In this document: positions 1 through 6,469 of the stretch, piece after piece
Layout: every line of letters starts with the position of its first letter
Numbering within the stretch: position 1 is the stretch's first letter
NCBI GenBank assembly: GCA_019418625.1
Contig: DYBL01000041.1
Coordinates: 1-32,734, forward strand
Origin: Clostridiales bacterium
GTDB lineage: Bacteria > Bacillota > Clostridia > Oscillospirales > Oscillospiraceae
Length of the DNA stretch: 32,734 nucleotides
Direction: 5' to 3'
The notes under the pieces: generated by a model
Databases searched by the model: none
What the model was told of the DNA's origin: nothing
Seen by the model: only the letters and a program-made list of their open reading frames with translations
Position numbers and translations under genes: made by a program

Positions 1-1
1 G

Positions 2-211
2 AGCTGCGGCTGCCCCCTGTGCCGGAATTATTCCCGTGCCTATATACGGCATTTGTTCAAGGCGGACGAGGTGCTGGCACTGCGTCTGGCGGTGCTGCAT
101 AATCTTTATTTTTACAACGATCTGCTGGCCAAGATCCGCCAGGCGCTGGATGAAGACCGCTTTGATGCATTCCGTGCCAAGTACAGCGGCGTTCTGGAAC
201 AGCGAGTGTGA
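2..211 (+). CDS. tgt: Queuine tRNA-ribosyltransferase, 3' end only
   Basis: Only the last 69 codons are inside the window; the 5' part lies upstream. The fragment holds the C-terminal zinc site of Tgt, a C-x-C-x2-C arrangement (SCGCPLC) followed by the conserved YSRAYIRHLFKADE stretch with the zinc-ligand His, then the family's usual helical tail. Bacterial Tgt exchanges guanine-34 of GU(N) anticodon tRNAs for preQ1 in the cytoplasm, as part of queuosine synthesis. The stop codon is TGA at 209-211. A tgt-yajC neighbourhood is common in many bacteria, which supports the call. The start, the active-site aspartates and the full length cannot be seen. Confidence 0.93.
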   Translation, partial: SCGCPLCRNYSRAYIRHLFKADEVLALRLAVLHNLYFYNDLLAKIRQALDEDRFDAFRAKYSGVLEQRV

Positions 212-220
212 GAAAAGGGC

Positions 221-248
221 TTGCAAAACCGGCAGGTTTTGGTATAAT
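221..248 (+). promoter_or_regulatory. Sigma-A promoter of yajC
   Basis: TTGCAA at 221-226 and a perfect TATAAT at 243-248 are separated by 16 bp. The -10 box lies 44 bp before the yajC ATG. This gives yajC its own promoter directly after the tgt stop, in addition to any read-through from tgt. Confidence 0.75.
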
Positions 249-291
249 GGTGTCATTCTGAATTCACGAAGGAAAAAGGAGTTTTTTGAAC

Positions 292-669
292 ATGAACGAG
301 AGCAGCGCTTCCCTTATGATGCTGGTCGTCCTGATGGTGGTGTTCTACTTCCTGCTGATCCGTCCCGAGAACAAGCGGAAGAAGAAGGCCCAGGAGATGC
401 GGGAGAACATCAAGAAGGGCGATACCATTACCACCATCGGCGGCATCGTCGGCCGCGTGGTCATGGTGAATAAGGACACGCTGGTGATTGAGACCAGCGA
501 GGACCGCGTCCGTATGGAGATCACCAAGTGGGCTATCTCCACTACTGGCGTTCAGGCCAGCGATCAGCCGGTCAACGACAAGAAGAAAAAGAAGGAAGAG
601 GAGTCTCCTGTGGTGGAGAAGGCTGTTCCCGTGGAGGAAAAGCCTGCCGAAGAGGAGAAGAAGGACTGA
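292..669 (+). CDS. yajC: Preprotein translocase subunit YajC
   Basis: A 125-residue protein with a short N-terminal part, one membrane span at about residues 7-22 (MMLVVLMVVFYFLLI) and the family hallmark RPENKRKKKAQEM right after it. The cytoplasmic YajC core (GDTITTIGGIVGRV) follows, then a highly charged Lys/Glu tail of about 35 residues. YajC is the small accessory subunit of the SecDF-YajC part of the Sec translocase at the membrane; no secD or secF is in this window. The ATG at 292 is preferred over the in-frame TTG at 286, because the AAGGAG ending at 281 is 10 nt from the ATG and only 4 nt from the TTG. A strong hairpin terminator follows at 686. Confidence 0.93.
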   Translation: MNESSASLMMLVVLMVVFYFLLIRPENKRKKKAQEMRENIKKGDTITTIGGIVGRVVMVNKDTLVIETSEDRVRMEITKWAISTTGVQASDQPVNDKKKKKEEESPVVEKAVPVEEKPAEEEKKD

Positions 670-685
670 CAAGGTCTAAAGGGTT

Positions 686-736
686 CCTCCCCGGGCATAA
701 GCTCGTATCAGAGCTTATGCCCGGGGAGGTTTTTTT
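686..736 (+). terminator. Perfect 19-bp hairpin and T-tract, overlapping the next gene's RBS
   Basis: Arms 686-704 and 711-729 pair perfectly over 19 bp around a 6-nt loop and are followed by seven T (730-736). This is an excellent intrinsic terminator for yajC. Unusually, the 3' arm ends in GGGGAGG, which is the only Shine-Dalgarno for the gene whose ATG begins at 737, directly after the T-tract. In any transcript that reads through, the ribosome site of that gene is buried in the stem. Confidence 0.9.
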
Positions 737-1150
737 ATGGGAAAGGAACGGAAGAAAACGGCAGAGTGGGTATGGCCGCTGCGGGGGCTGCTGCTGACGC
801 TGGGGCTTTATACGGGATTGGTGGCACTGGTTGCACTTTTGACAGTCCGCGGAACGGTAGGGGAGGAGGCGGCCTTGCCTGCAATGGGAGGAGCCTGCGC
901 TGCGGCGGCGTTTACGGGAGGCTTGCTGAGTGCCCGGAAGGGGAGCTGGCCGCCCATGAGTGGAGCACTGGCAGTGGCCGGAGGACTGGCGCTGTGCATG
1001 GTGGCGGTAGGACTGACTTGGGAAGAGGGGATCGGGACCGGTGCGGTAGTCCTGCTGACCTGCTGCGCTGCGGGCGGACTGCTTGCCGGACTGGCTGGCA
1101 GGCGGCCGGGACGCAGAGTGCGGGGGAGAACGCAGCGGCGCAAATTGTAA
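737..1150 (+). CDS. TIGR04086-like four-span membrane protein
   Basis: A 137-residue, very hydrophobic protein with four predicted membrane segments at about residues 15-37, 46-65, 74-95 and 98-117, and a strongly basic C-terminus (RRPGRRVRGRTQRRKL), so both ends probably face the cytoplasm. It resembles the small TIGR04086 (YrzE-like) membrane family often found beside yajC in Clostridia; the function of that family is unknown. The GGAGG at 725-729 is 7 nt from the ATG but lies inside the terminator stem of yajC. I see no separate promoter, so expression probably needs read-through past the hairpin. The family call rests on size, topology and context, not on a catalytic motif. Confidence 0.75.
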   Translation: MGKERKKTAEWVWPLRGLLLTLGLYTGLVALVALLTVRGTVGEEAALPAMGGACAAAAFTGGLLSARKGSWPPMSGALAVAGGLALCMVAVGLTWEEGIGTGAVVLLTCCAAGGLLAGLAGRRPGRRVRGRTQRRKL

Positions 1151-1165
1151 GTTTCGACAAAAATG

Positions 1166-1200
1166 GCGGCGGCAAATGGAAATGGACCATTTGCCGCCGC
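1166..1200 (+). terminator. GC-rich hairpin after the TIGR04086-like gene
   Basis: Perfect 14-bp arms (1166-1179 and 1187-1200, GCGGCGGCAAATGG and its complement) surround a 7-nt loop, 15 bp after the stop codon. There is no T-tract directly behind it; the first T run is four T at 1211-1214. It could be a weak or factor-assisted terminator or an mRNA-stabilising hairpin. Confidence 0.5.
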
Positions 1201-1324
1201 TGCGCGCTGCTTTTAAACGGAGGAAGGGTACAACCCAACAAATATGTGCTATCCGCTGCTTTTTGGTACAGGATCTGGGGTTTGGAGGAGGAAAAACGCC
1301 TCGTTGGACGCTTGGTTTATAAAG

Positions 1325-1353
1325 TTGACATAATAATATTTACATAATATTTT
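1325..1353 (+). promoter_or_regulatory. Candidate promoter in the AT-rich spacer (distal)
   Basis: TTGACA at 1325-1330 is followed 17 bp later by TATTTT at 1348-1353. It lies in a markedly AT-rich block (about 1320-1440) between two GC-rich genes. The -35 box is perfect and the -10 box is mediocre. It would drive the SpoIIM-like gene and xerD with a leader of about 140 nt. Confidence 0.45.
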
Positions 1354-1390
1354 GTCATAAATTACAAAAAAGGAGAAGTTTTCGCAAATT

Positions 1391-1434
1391 CCTTGATAAA
1401 TCGAGCAAATTGCACTATATTAAAATAATCAAGG
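1391..1434 (+). promoter_or_regulatory. Candidate promoter framed by an inverted repeat (proximal)
   Basis: TTGATA at 1393-1398 and TATATT at 1416-1421 are separated by 17 bp. The pair is flanked by a 7-bp inverted repeat, CCTTGAT (1391-1397) and ATCAAGG (1428-1434), which could be an operator over the promoter or coincidence. From here to the next gene I see nothing else. The rest of the 1151-1498 spacer holds only the hairpin at 1166 and the distal promoter. Confidence 0.5.
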
Positions 1435-1485
1435 ATTTACGTCAACCGCTGGCATAAGAGACCTGCCTGCCGCATAAGGTGGCAT

Positions 1486-1493
1486 GGAGGTGA
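1486..1493 (+). promoter_or_regulatory. Shine-Dalgarno that favours a TTG start
   Basis: GGAGGTGA at 1486-1493 is a near-perfect ribosome site. It lies inside the longer reading frame that begins at ATG 1484, and is 5 nt before the in-frame TTG at 1499. ATG 1484 itself has only AAGGTGG at 2 nt distance. Confidence 0.65.
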
Positions 1494-1498
1494 GGCGG

Positions 1499-2128
1499 TT
1501 GAAAGGACAGGGTCGGATCCGTGTTTCCGGCGGACAAGAAGGGGCTCCGTTGCCCCGTCTGGTGTTGCTGGCAGTGTTTTTTTTAGCGGGCGTTTTTTTG
1601 GGACAGGTTCTGGCCCGCTCCGTTCCGGAGCGTACAGGAACAGAGCTGGAACAGTATTTGACGGGATTTGTCCAGGTTGGGTCTGAAGGACGGCAGGCAA
1701 AGACGCTGCTGTCTGCGCTCGTCATTTATTTCCGCTATCCTGTGGCGGCGTTTGTGCTGGGGTTTGTATCTGCCGGCGTGGTGCTCCTGCCGGCGGTTTC
1801 GGCCGTCTTTGGTTTTTTCCTCTCGTTTTCGGTTTGCTGTTTTACAGCTGCGTTTGGAGAGGACGGCGTTTTGCTGGCTCTGGCGGTGTTTGGGTTTCGG
1901 TGCATGGTGACCATGCCGTGCTTTTTTTTGCTGGCGGCGCCCTCGTGGGGGCTGGCGGCGTCCCGCCTGTCTGTTGGGAGCGGCAGGCGGTCTGTGCCGC
2001 CGGTGTGCGGCCGGAGCGGCTGGCTGCGGTTTGCCGCTGTATGCGGTGTGCTGCTGGCCGGCGTGTGTGTGGAGTTGTTTTTGCCGCCGTATTTACTGCG
2101 GCTGGTCCTGGAACGGATCTTGATTTGA
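1499..2128 (+). CDS. spoIIM: SpoIIM-like membrane protein (stage II sporulation protein M)
   Basis: About 209 residues from the TTG at 1499 (or 214 from ATG 1484). Hydrophobic segments lie at roughly residues 21-40, 83-118, 130-156 and 184-205, with a hydrophilic stretch at 45-75. Topology and size fit the SpoIIM family. In Bacillus, SpoIIM belongs with SpoIID and SpoIIP to the complex that dissolves septal peptidoglycan during engulfment. Position supports the call: spoIIM lies close to the ripX/xerD recombinase gene in Bacillus and Clostridia, and here xerD begins 21 bp downstream. The sequence is divergent, rich in Gly, Val and Phe, and shows no residue motif that settles it. An unrelated multi-span protein is the alternative. 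Confidence 0.6.
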   Translation: MKGQGRIRVSGGQEGAPLPRLVLLAVFFLAGVFLGQVLARSVPERTGTELEQYLTGFVQVGSEGRQAKTLLSALVIYFRYPVAAFVLGFVSAGVVLLPAVSAVFGFFLSFSVCCFTAAFGEDGVLLALAVFGFRCMVTMPCFFLLAAPSWGLAASRLSVGSGRRSVPPVCGRSGWLRFAAVCGVLLAGVCVELFLPPYLLRLVLERILI

Positions 2129-2149
2129 GGATGAAAGGGGGACGGTACG

Positions 2150-3034
2150 ATGCCCGAGGAGGATATTTCCCGGTATGGCGCGTATTTGCAGGGGGTAAGA
2201 CATGCTTCGCAAAACACCGTCAGTTCCTATCTGAGGGATGTAACACAGTTCTCCCAGTATCTTGCTGAACGCGGGCATACCCTGCGCCAGGCAGACAGCG
2301 GCATGGTGCGGGACTATATGGATTGGATGCACCGGCATGGAAAATCCGCCGCATCGGTCACCCGTTTTCTGGCGTCCATCAAGTCTTTTTACGGCTTTTT
2401 GCTGACAGCGGGAGATGTGGAGGTCAATCCGGCAAAGGGCATCTCCGCGGACCGGGCGGAGCGTAAGTACCCGGAGATCCTGACAGCCAAGGAAGTGGAG
2501 CTGTTTTTGGATCAGCCCCAGTGCGTGGATGCCAAGGGCTACCGGGACCACGCCATGCTGGAGCTGCTGTATGCTACCGGTATCCGGGTCAGCGAGCTGA
2601 TCTCTCTGGATCTGCGGGATGTGAACCTGGCTGCGGGCTTCATCCGCTGTGCCAGCCGGGGAAGAGAGCGGATCATTCCCCTGTATCACGGCGCGGTCAA
2701 GGCGCTGCAGGACTATATCCGCAACATCCGTCCCGGCCTGGTGAACGATGACGAGACGCAGGCCCTGTTTGTGAATATGAACGGTGAGCGCATGAGCCGC
2801 CAGGGCTTTTGGAAGATCATCAAGTATTATCAGGAAAAGGCGGGGATCCAGAAGGACATTACACCCCATACCCTTCGCCATTCCTTTGCGGTGCATTTGC
2901 TGGAAAACGGTGCGGACCTGCGTTCCATCCAGGAGATGCTGGGCCACGCAGACATTTCTTCCACGCAGATCTATACCCATGTGGTAAAGAACCAGCTGAA
3001 AGATATTTACCAAAAAGCGCATCCAAGGGCGTAA
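2150..3034 (+). CDS. xerD: Tyrosine recombinase, XerD type
   Basis: A 294-residue protein of normal Xer length. The N-terminal SAM-like core-binding domain spans about residues 1-90 (SYLRDVTQFSQYL, then SVTRFLASIKSFYGF). The catalytic domain spans about 108-290 with R146 (ATGIRVSEL), H240 and R243 (HTLRH), H266 (LGHADISST) and nucleophile Y275 (IYTHV). Such enzymes resolve chromosome dimers at dif. The beta-hairpin lysine that is usual in GKG(N/R)KER is replaced: the sequence reads ASRGRER, with R170 at that place. The other key residues are intact. The start at 2150 has GGGGG about 9 nt upstream. It is probably cotranscribed with the SpoIIM-like gene and ends in a hairpin at 3049. Confidence 0.9.
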   Translation: MPEEDISRYGAYLQGVRHASQNTVSSYLRDVTQFSQYLAERGHTLRQADSGMVRDYMDWMHRHGKSAASVTRFLASIKSFYGFLLTAGDVEVNPAKGISADRAERKYPEILTAKEVELFLDQPQCVDAKGYRDHAMLELLYATGIRVSELISLDLRDVNLAAGFIRCASRGRERIIPLYHGAVKALQDYIRNIRPGLVNDDETQALFVNMNGERMSRQGFWKIIKYYQEKAGIQKDITPHTLRHSFAVHLLENGADLRSIQEMLGHADISSTQIYTHVVKNQLKDIYQKAHPRA

Positions 3035-3048
3035 AACGCTATATGCGA

Positions 3049-3103
3049 AAAAGCACGCTCCCGACCAACCTGTCCCGGCCGGGTGTGTGCTTTTATTTTT
3101 TTG
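3049..3103 (+). terminator. Probable terminator after xerD
   Basis: AAAAGCAC (3049-3056) pairs with GTGCTTTT (3087-3094) and is followed by ATTTTTTTG. The enclosed 30 nt contain a second small palindrome, CCCGGCCGGG. The stem is long-looped and therefore weaker than the others in the window. Confidence 0.55.
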
Positions 3104-3165
3104 CAGGGAAGAGAAAACAAAATCCCCGGCCCGGAACTCTAATAGGTAGAAAGGAGGGCGGAGGC

Positions 3166-3639
3166 ATGGATCGAGAGGAATTTGCGGAGCGTACACAACG
3201 GCTGAAAGAGCGGCTGTACCGGACTGCCTACTTGTATCTGGGCAACGAGGCGGATGCCCTGGAGGCGGTGGACGAGGCGGTGTATCTGGCTCTGCGGAGC
3301 CTGCGCAAGCTGCGGCAGGAGAACTTTTTTGAAACATGGCTGACCCGGATCTTGCTCAACGAATGCCATCGGGAGCTGCGCCGCCGCTCCCGGGTGAGCA
3401 CGTCGGAGACCCTGCCGGAGTCGGCCGGACCGGATGCTTACGATCGGCTGCCGCTGAAAGAGGCGGTGGAACGGCTGCCGGAGCCGCTGCGGGCGGTGGT
3501 GATCCTGCGGTACTTTACCGGCTATACCCAGGCGGAGACGGCTGCCGCACTGGAGATCCCTCAGGGAACGGTGGCTACCCGCCAGCGGCGCGCTTTGGAG
3601 CTTCTGCGTCTGGATCTGGGAGAGGAGGGGATGAGATGA
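3166..3639 (+). CDS. ECF-type RNA polymerase sigma factor
   Basis: A 157-residue sigma-70-family protein with only regions 2 and 4. Region 2 is at about residues 12-75 (YRTAYLYLGNEADALEAVDEA, then FFETWLTRILLNECHRELRRR). A short linker is followed by region 4 at about 95-150 (LPEPLRAVVILRYFTGYTQ, then the helix-turn-helix IPQGTVATRQRRALELL). This is the usual ECF size and resembles SigV/SigW-like clostridial factors. The ATG at 3166 has AGGAGG 8 nt upstream. The gene overlaps the next one by 4 bp (ATGA), typical of a sigma factor with its membrane anti-sigma partner. The signal that releases it cannot be read from the sequence. Confidence 0.9.
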   Translation: MDREEFAERTQRLKERLYRTAYLYLGNEADALEAVDEAVYLALRSLRKLRQENFFETWLTRILLNECHRELRRRSRVSTSETLPESAGPDAYDRLPLKEAVERLPEPLRAVVILRYFTGYTQAETAAALEIPQGTVATRQRRALELLRLDLGEEGMR

Positions 3640-4988
3640 CGCGCAACGAGGAGTATCGGCAGCTGCTGGAGCAGCTGGACAAGACGCCGCCGGCGCTGGA
3701 ATATACGCTCCAGCGGGCACAGACAAGGGAAAAGGCATGCCGGCGCAAATGGCGGCTGCTGGGCGTTCCGGCGGGGAGTCTGGCCATTTGCTTTACAGCA
3801 TTTGTCTTGCTGGTAAATTTGTTCCCCACCTTTGCCTACGCCTGCGGCGGAGTCCCCGTGCTGCGGGAACTGGCGAAAGCGGTGGCCTGGTCTCCCAGCC
3901 TGTCTGCTGCGGTGGAGAACCAATATGTGCAGCCTATCAGAATGTCGCAGACGGAAAACGGCATCACTGCCACGGTGGAATATGTGATCGTGGACCAAAA
4001 GCAGGTGAACATTTTCTTTACGCTGGAGGGGGAGTATGCGTATCTCTCTGCCGATATGCCGACCTTTTCTCCGGTGCAGCGATGCTCCGTTCTGGGGGCG
4101 GATTTCCGGCAGCCGCCGGGCACGCTGCTCCGCTTCACGCTGGACTATGGAGAGGGGAACGTGCCGGATGGATTTACCATGACGTTCCCCGTCTTTGGAG
4201 AACAGTCGGGGGAGCAGAATGCTCCTGTCCCTTTGGAGAGGTCCTATGAGGAAGACCTGCTCTCTCCTGAAAAAGAGCCGGAGCGGGAGATGCTGGCGGA
4301 GTTTACGTTTGACCTGCGCTTCGACCCCACGTATACGGATCAGGGAGAGCGGATTTCCGTTCAGGAAGAGTTCACGCTGGATGGACAGACACTCACGGTC
4401 ACAGAGGCGGAGGTGTATCCCACCCATGTGCGGATCTATGTCATCGGGGCGGAGAAGAATACTGCCTGGCTGAAGGGATTGGAGTTTTATCTGGAAGATG
4501 AGCAGGGGAACCGGTTCGAGGCGATCTCCAACGGGATCGTGGCCAGCGGGGACAAAGATACCCCGGCCAATGTATCTTTCCGGCTGGAGAGCACCTATTT
4601 CAGCCGCAGCGAACATCTGACCCTGCATATTACCGGTGCCGAATGGCTGGATAAAGCCCACCAGCGGGTGGAGATCGATCTGAATAATCAGACAGCACCC
4701 TGGCTCCCGGAGGGGGTGGAGCTGCTGGAGGCAAAGGAGTATCCCGATGGATGGTCACTGCGATTTGCGGTGGAGGAGGGAATCCGAAGACAGCCGTTTT
4801 CAATGACCTTTTACGATGAAAACGAACAGCCCCATGAAATGGGCAGTCAGGGATTCTCCGTTTTGGAGGGAGAAGACTCTGCTTTGCATATACCGCTGCC
4901 GGATTATCATGAGGACCGGGTGTGGCTGGAAGCCTATTATTCCCGCTCGACACAGGCACCACAGCCGGTCTCTATTCCGATCAAATGA
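3636..4988 (+). CDS. DUF4179-type membrane protein, probable anti-sigma factor
   Basis: A 450-residue protein. A short cytoplasmic N-terminus (about 1-45, rich in Glu and Arg) is followed by one membrane span at about 49-69 and a large extracytoplasmic part of about 380 residues. This N-in architecture, with FPTFAYA directly after the span, is that of DUF4179 proteins that pair with ECF sigma factors. The start ATG overlaps the sigma stop in ATGA, so translational coupling is likely. By context it holds the ECF factor inactive until an envelope signal is sensed, but the sequence shows no defined zinc anti-sigma (HxxxCxxC) motif. The outer part looks beta-rich and is of unknown ligand. A clear terminator follows the stop. 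Confidence 0.8.
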   Translation: MTRNEEYRQLLEQLDKTPPALEYTLQRAQTREKACRRKWRLLGVPAGSLAICFTAFVLLVNLFPTFAYACGGVPVLRELAKAVAWSPSLSAAVENQYVQPIRMSQTENGITATVEYVIVDQKQVNIFFTLEGEYAYLSADMPTFSPVQRCSVLGADFRQPPGTLLRFTLDYGEGNVPDGFTMTFPVFGEQSGEQNAPVPLERSYEEDLLSPEKEPEREMLAEFTFDLRFDPTYTDQGERISVQEEFTLDGQTLTVTEAEVYPTHVRIYVIGAEKNTAWLKGLEFYLEDEQGNRFEAISNGIVASGDKDTPANVSFRLESTYFSRSEHLTLHITGAEWLDKAHQRVEIDLNNQTAPWLPEGVELLEAKEYPDGWSLRFAVEEGIRRQPFSMTFYDENEQPHEMGSQGFSVLEGEDSALHIPLPDYHEDRVWLEAYYSRSTQAPQPVSIPIK

Positions 4989-4995
4989 TGAACGC

Positions 4996-5029
4996 AAAAG
5001 GGTGCCCGTGCTTGCGGGTACCCTTTTTT
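4996..5029 (+). terminator. Intrinsic terminator of the sigma/DUF4179 operon
   Basis: Arms 4996-5008 (AAAAGGGTGCCCG) and 5015-5027 pair with one G-U wobble around a 6-nt loop. The T run at 5024-5029 completes it. Confidence 0.88.
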
Positions 5030-5032
5030 CTG

Positions 5033-5061
5033 TTGCGCAATCCGGTGAAATTTGCTATACT
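5033..5061 (+). promoter_or_regulatory. Sigma-A promoter of the ruvCAB operon
   Basis: TTGCGC at 5033-5038, a 17-bp spacer and TATACT at 5056-5061, with an extended TG two bases before the -10 box. It sits between the upstream terminator and ruvC. I see no LexA-type GAAC-N4-GTTC site nearby. Confidence 0.7.
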
Positions 5062-5092
5062 AACAAAGAATGTAAACTGGAGGAGGAGCACC

Positions 5093-5602
5093 ATGCGCAT
5101 TTTGGGAATCGACCCGGGCTACGCTACCATTGGCTTTGGTATGGTGGAATCCAGCGGGGCACAGGTGCGCATGGTGACTTATGGAGCCATCACCACGCCG
5201 GCAGGACTGCCTCTTTCCAGGCGGCTTTACCAGATCGGCACGGATATGGAGGAGCTGATCGGAAAACTCCGCCCAGATGTGATCTCCATTGAAGAGCTGT
5301 TCTTCAACACCAACATTACCACCGGCATTGCGGTGGCCCATGGCCGCGGCGTCATTTTGTATGCCGCGGAAAAGTGCGGCATCCCGCTGTATGAGTATAC
5401 GCCCGGGCAGGTGAAGCTGGCCGTGACCGGCTACGGTAAAGCGGAAAAGCGGCAAGTGATGGATATGACCCGGCGGCTTTTGAAGCTGCGTGCGGTACCC
5501 CGCCCGGACGATGCGGCGGACGCCTTGGCACTGGCCATCTGCCACGCAAGGAGTTTTACTTCACGGCTCCCGCAGCGCAGCGATGTGCGGGAGACTATCT
5601 AA
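5093..5602 (+). CDS. ruvC: Holliday junction endonuclease RuvC
   Basis: A 169-residue RNase H-fold nuclease of normal length. The four acidic catalytic residues are visible: D7 (GIDPGYATIG), E67 (SIEELFF), D140 and D143 (PDDAADALALAICH). As a dimer it nicks two opposing strands of Holliday junctions held by RuvA and RuvB, finishing recombinational repair. The ATG at 5093 is preceded by GGAGGAGG. Its stop codon (TAA, 5600-5602) overlaps the AAGGAG that serves ruvA, so the two are tightly coupled. It is the first gene of a ruvC-ruvA-small membrane protein-ruvB run behind its own promoter. Confidence 0.96.
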   Translation: MRILGIDPGYATIGFGMVESSGAQVRMVTYGAITTPAGLPLSRRLYQIGTDMEELIGKLRPDVISIEELFFNTNITTGIAVAHGRGVILYAAEKCGIPLYEYTPGQVKLAVTGYGKAEKRQVMDMTRRLLKLRAVPRPDDAADALALAICHARSFTSRLPQRSDVRETI

Positions 5603-5612
5603 GGAGAAAGCC

Positions 5613-6221
5613 ATGTTTTACTATTTGGAAGGAACGGTGGCAGAGCTGCTGCCTTACTTGGCGGTCATTGACTGCGGCGGTGTAGGATATGCCTGTAAGA
5701 CCACCAATAACACCCTGTCCCGGCTGAAGAAGGGGCAAAAAGGCAAGGTGTATACCTACTTAAATGTGGGTGAGGGCGTGTTTGATCTGTATGGCTTTGC
5801 CACGCAAAGCGAGCTCCACACATTCCGGATGCTGCTGGGCGTGTCGGGCGTAGGTCCTAAGGCGGCGCTGGCCATCCTCTCCACCGGAACACCGGACGCG
5901 CTGGCCATGGCCATTATCACGGGAGACGAAAAGACGCTGACTGCGGCGCCCGGCATTGGCAAAAAAATCGCCCAGCGGATCATCCTGGAGCTGAAGGACA
6001 AGCTGGCCAAGGAGTCTGCTGCCACGGGACTGGATTTTTCCGGCAGTGGTGCAGCTGTGAACGCTGTTTCCTTTACAAACAAGGCGTCCGAAGCGGCGCA
6101 GGCACTGGCTGTGCTTGGATATTCCAGCGCAGAGGTGGCTGTGGCGCTGAAGGGCGTGGATGTGGAAAATCTGCCGCTGGAGGAGATCATCCGCCAGAGC
6201 CTGAAAAAGATGGTGAAATAA
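5613..6221 (+). CDS. ruvA: Holliday junction branch-migration protein RuvA
   Basis: A 202-residue protein with the three RuvA parts. An N-terminal OB fold (about 1-62, MFYYLEGTVAELLP and VGYACKTT) is followed by two helix-hairpin-helix motifs (about 70-140, LLGVSGVGPKAALAIL and AAPGIGKKIAQRIILELK). A flexible linker leads to a C-terminal three-helix domain (about 155-202) that contacts RuvB. Tetramers clamp the four-way junction and load the RuvB motor. AAGGAG lies 7 nt before the ATG. The gene is followed after 2 bp by the small membrane protein gene rather than directly by ruvB. Confidence 0.96.
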   Translation: MFYYLEGTVAELLPYLAVIDCGGVGYACKTTNNTLSRLKKGQKGKVYTYLNVGEGVFDLYGFATQSELHTFRMLLGVSGVGPKAALAILSTGTPDALAMAIITGDEKTLTAAPGIGKKIAQRIILELKDKLAKESAATGLDFSGSGAAVNAVSFTNKASEAAQALAVLGYSSAEVAVALKGVDVENLPLEEIIRQSLKKMVK

Positions 6222-6223
6222 CG

Positions 6224-6451
6224 ATGAGCGAAAAAGCATTGGGATTTATCCTGGCACTTGCTGCCGCCGGCGCCGCGCTGCCGGCAGCACTGTTCGGACT
6301 GCGTTTTCAGGTGCTGCGGCACAAGAAGCGGAGCGGTACGGACTTGTCGGACGCGGAGCGGAAGCTGATGGTAAAAAACGCCGTCATCTTTGTGGTGTGT
6401 CTGCTGGCGGTGTATGGCCTTGGTTTTGCCAGTATCCGCTGCTTTCACTAA
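6224..6451 (+). CDS. Small two-span membrane protein within the ruv operon
   Basis: A 75-residue protein I do not recognise. It has two hydrophobic segments, about residues 7-27 (FILALAAAGAALPAALFGLRF) and 50-70 (NAVIFVVCLLAVYGLGF). A basic, hydrophilic 20-residue loop (RHKKRSGTDLSDAERK) links them, so the loop is probably cytoplasmic. It starts 2 bp after the ruvA stop and ends 18 bp before ruvB, with no promoter or terminator around it, so it must be made with the junction-processing proteins. The ribosome site is weak, which suggests translational coupling to ruvA. The coding character matches its neighbours. Function unknown. Confidence 0.75.
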   Translation: MSEKALGFILALAAAGAALPAALFGLRFQVLRHKKRSGTDLSDAERKLMVKNAVIFVVCLLAVYGLGFASIRCFH

Positions 6452-6469
6452 AAGGGAGGTCGGCGATTT

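Noticed and set aside
1484..1498. ATG 1484 as the start of the SpoIIM-like gene
   Set aside because: The best ribosome site (GGAGGTGA, 1486-1493) lies inside these codons and points to TTG 1499. ATG 1484 has only a weak site 2 nt away. It is kept as an alternative.
3133..3160. A GGAAC box before the ECF sigma gene as an autoregulated promoter
   Set aside because: The matching -10 position would fall on the ribosome-binding site, and no fitting box is seen there.
2093..3337. A 414-codon minus-strand frame opposite xerD
   Set aside because: It is a shadow of the recombinase gene: no recognisable motif and no ribosome site, and it crosses the xerD terminator.
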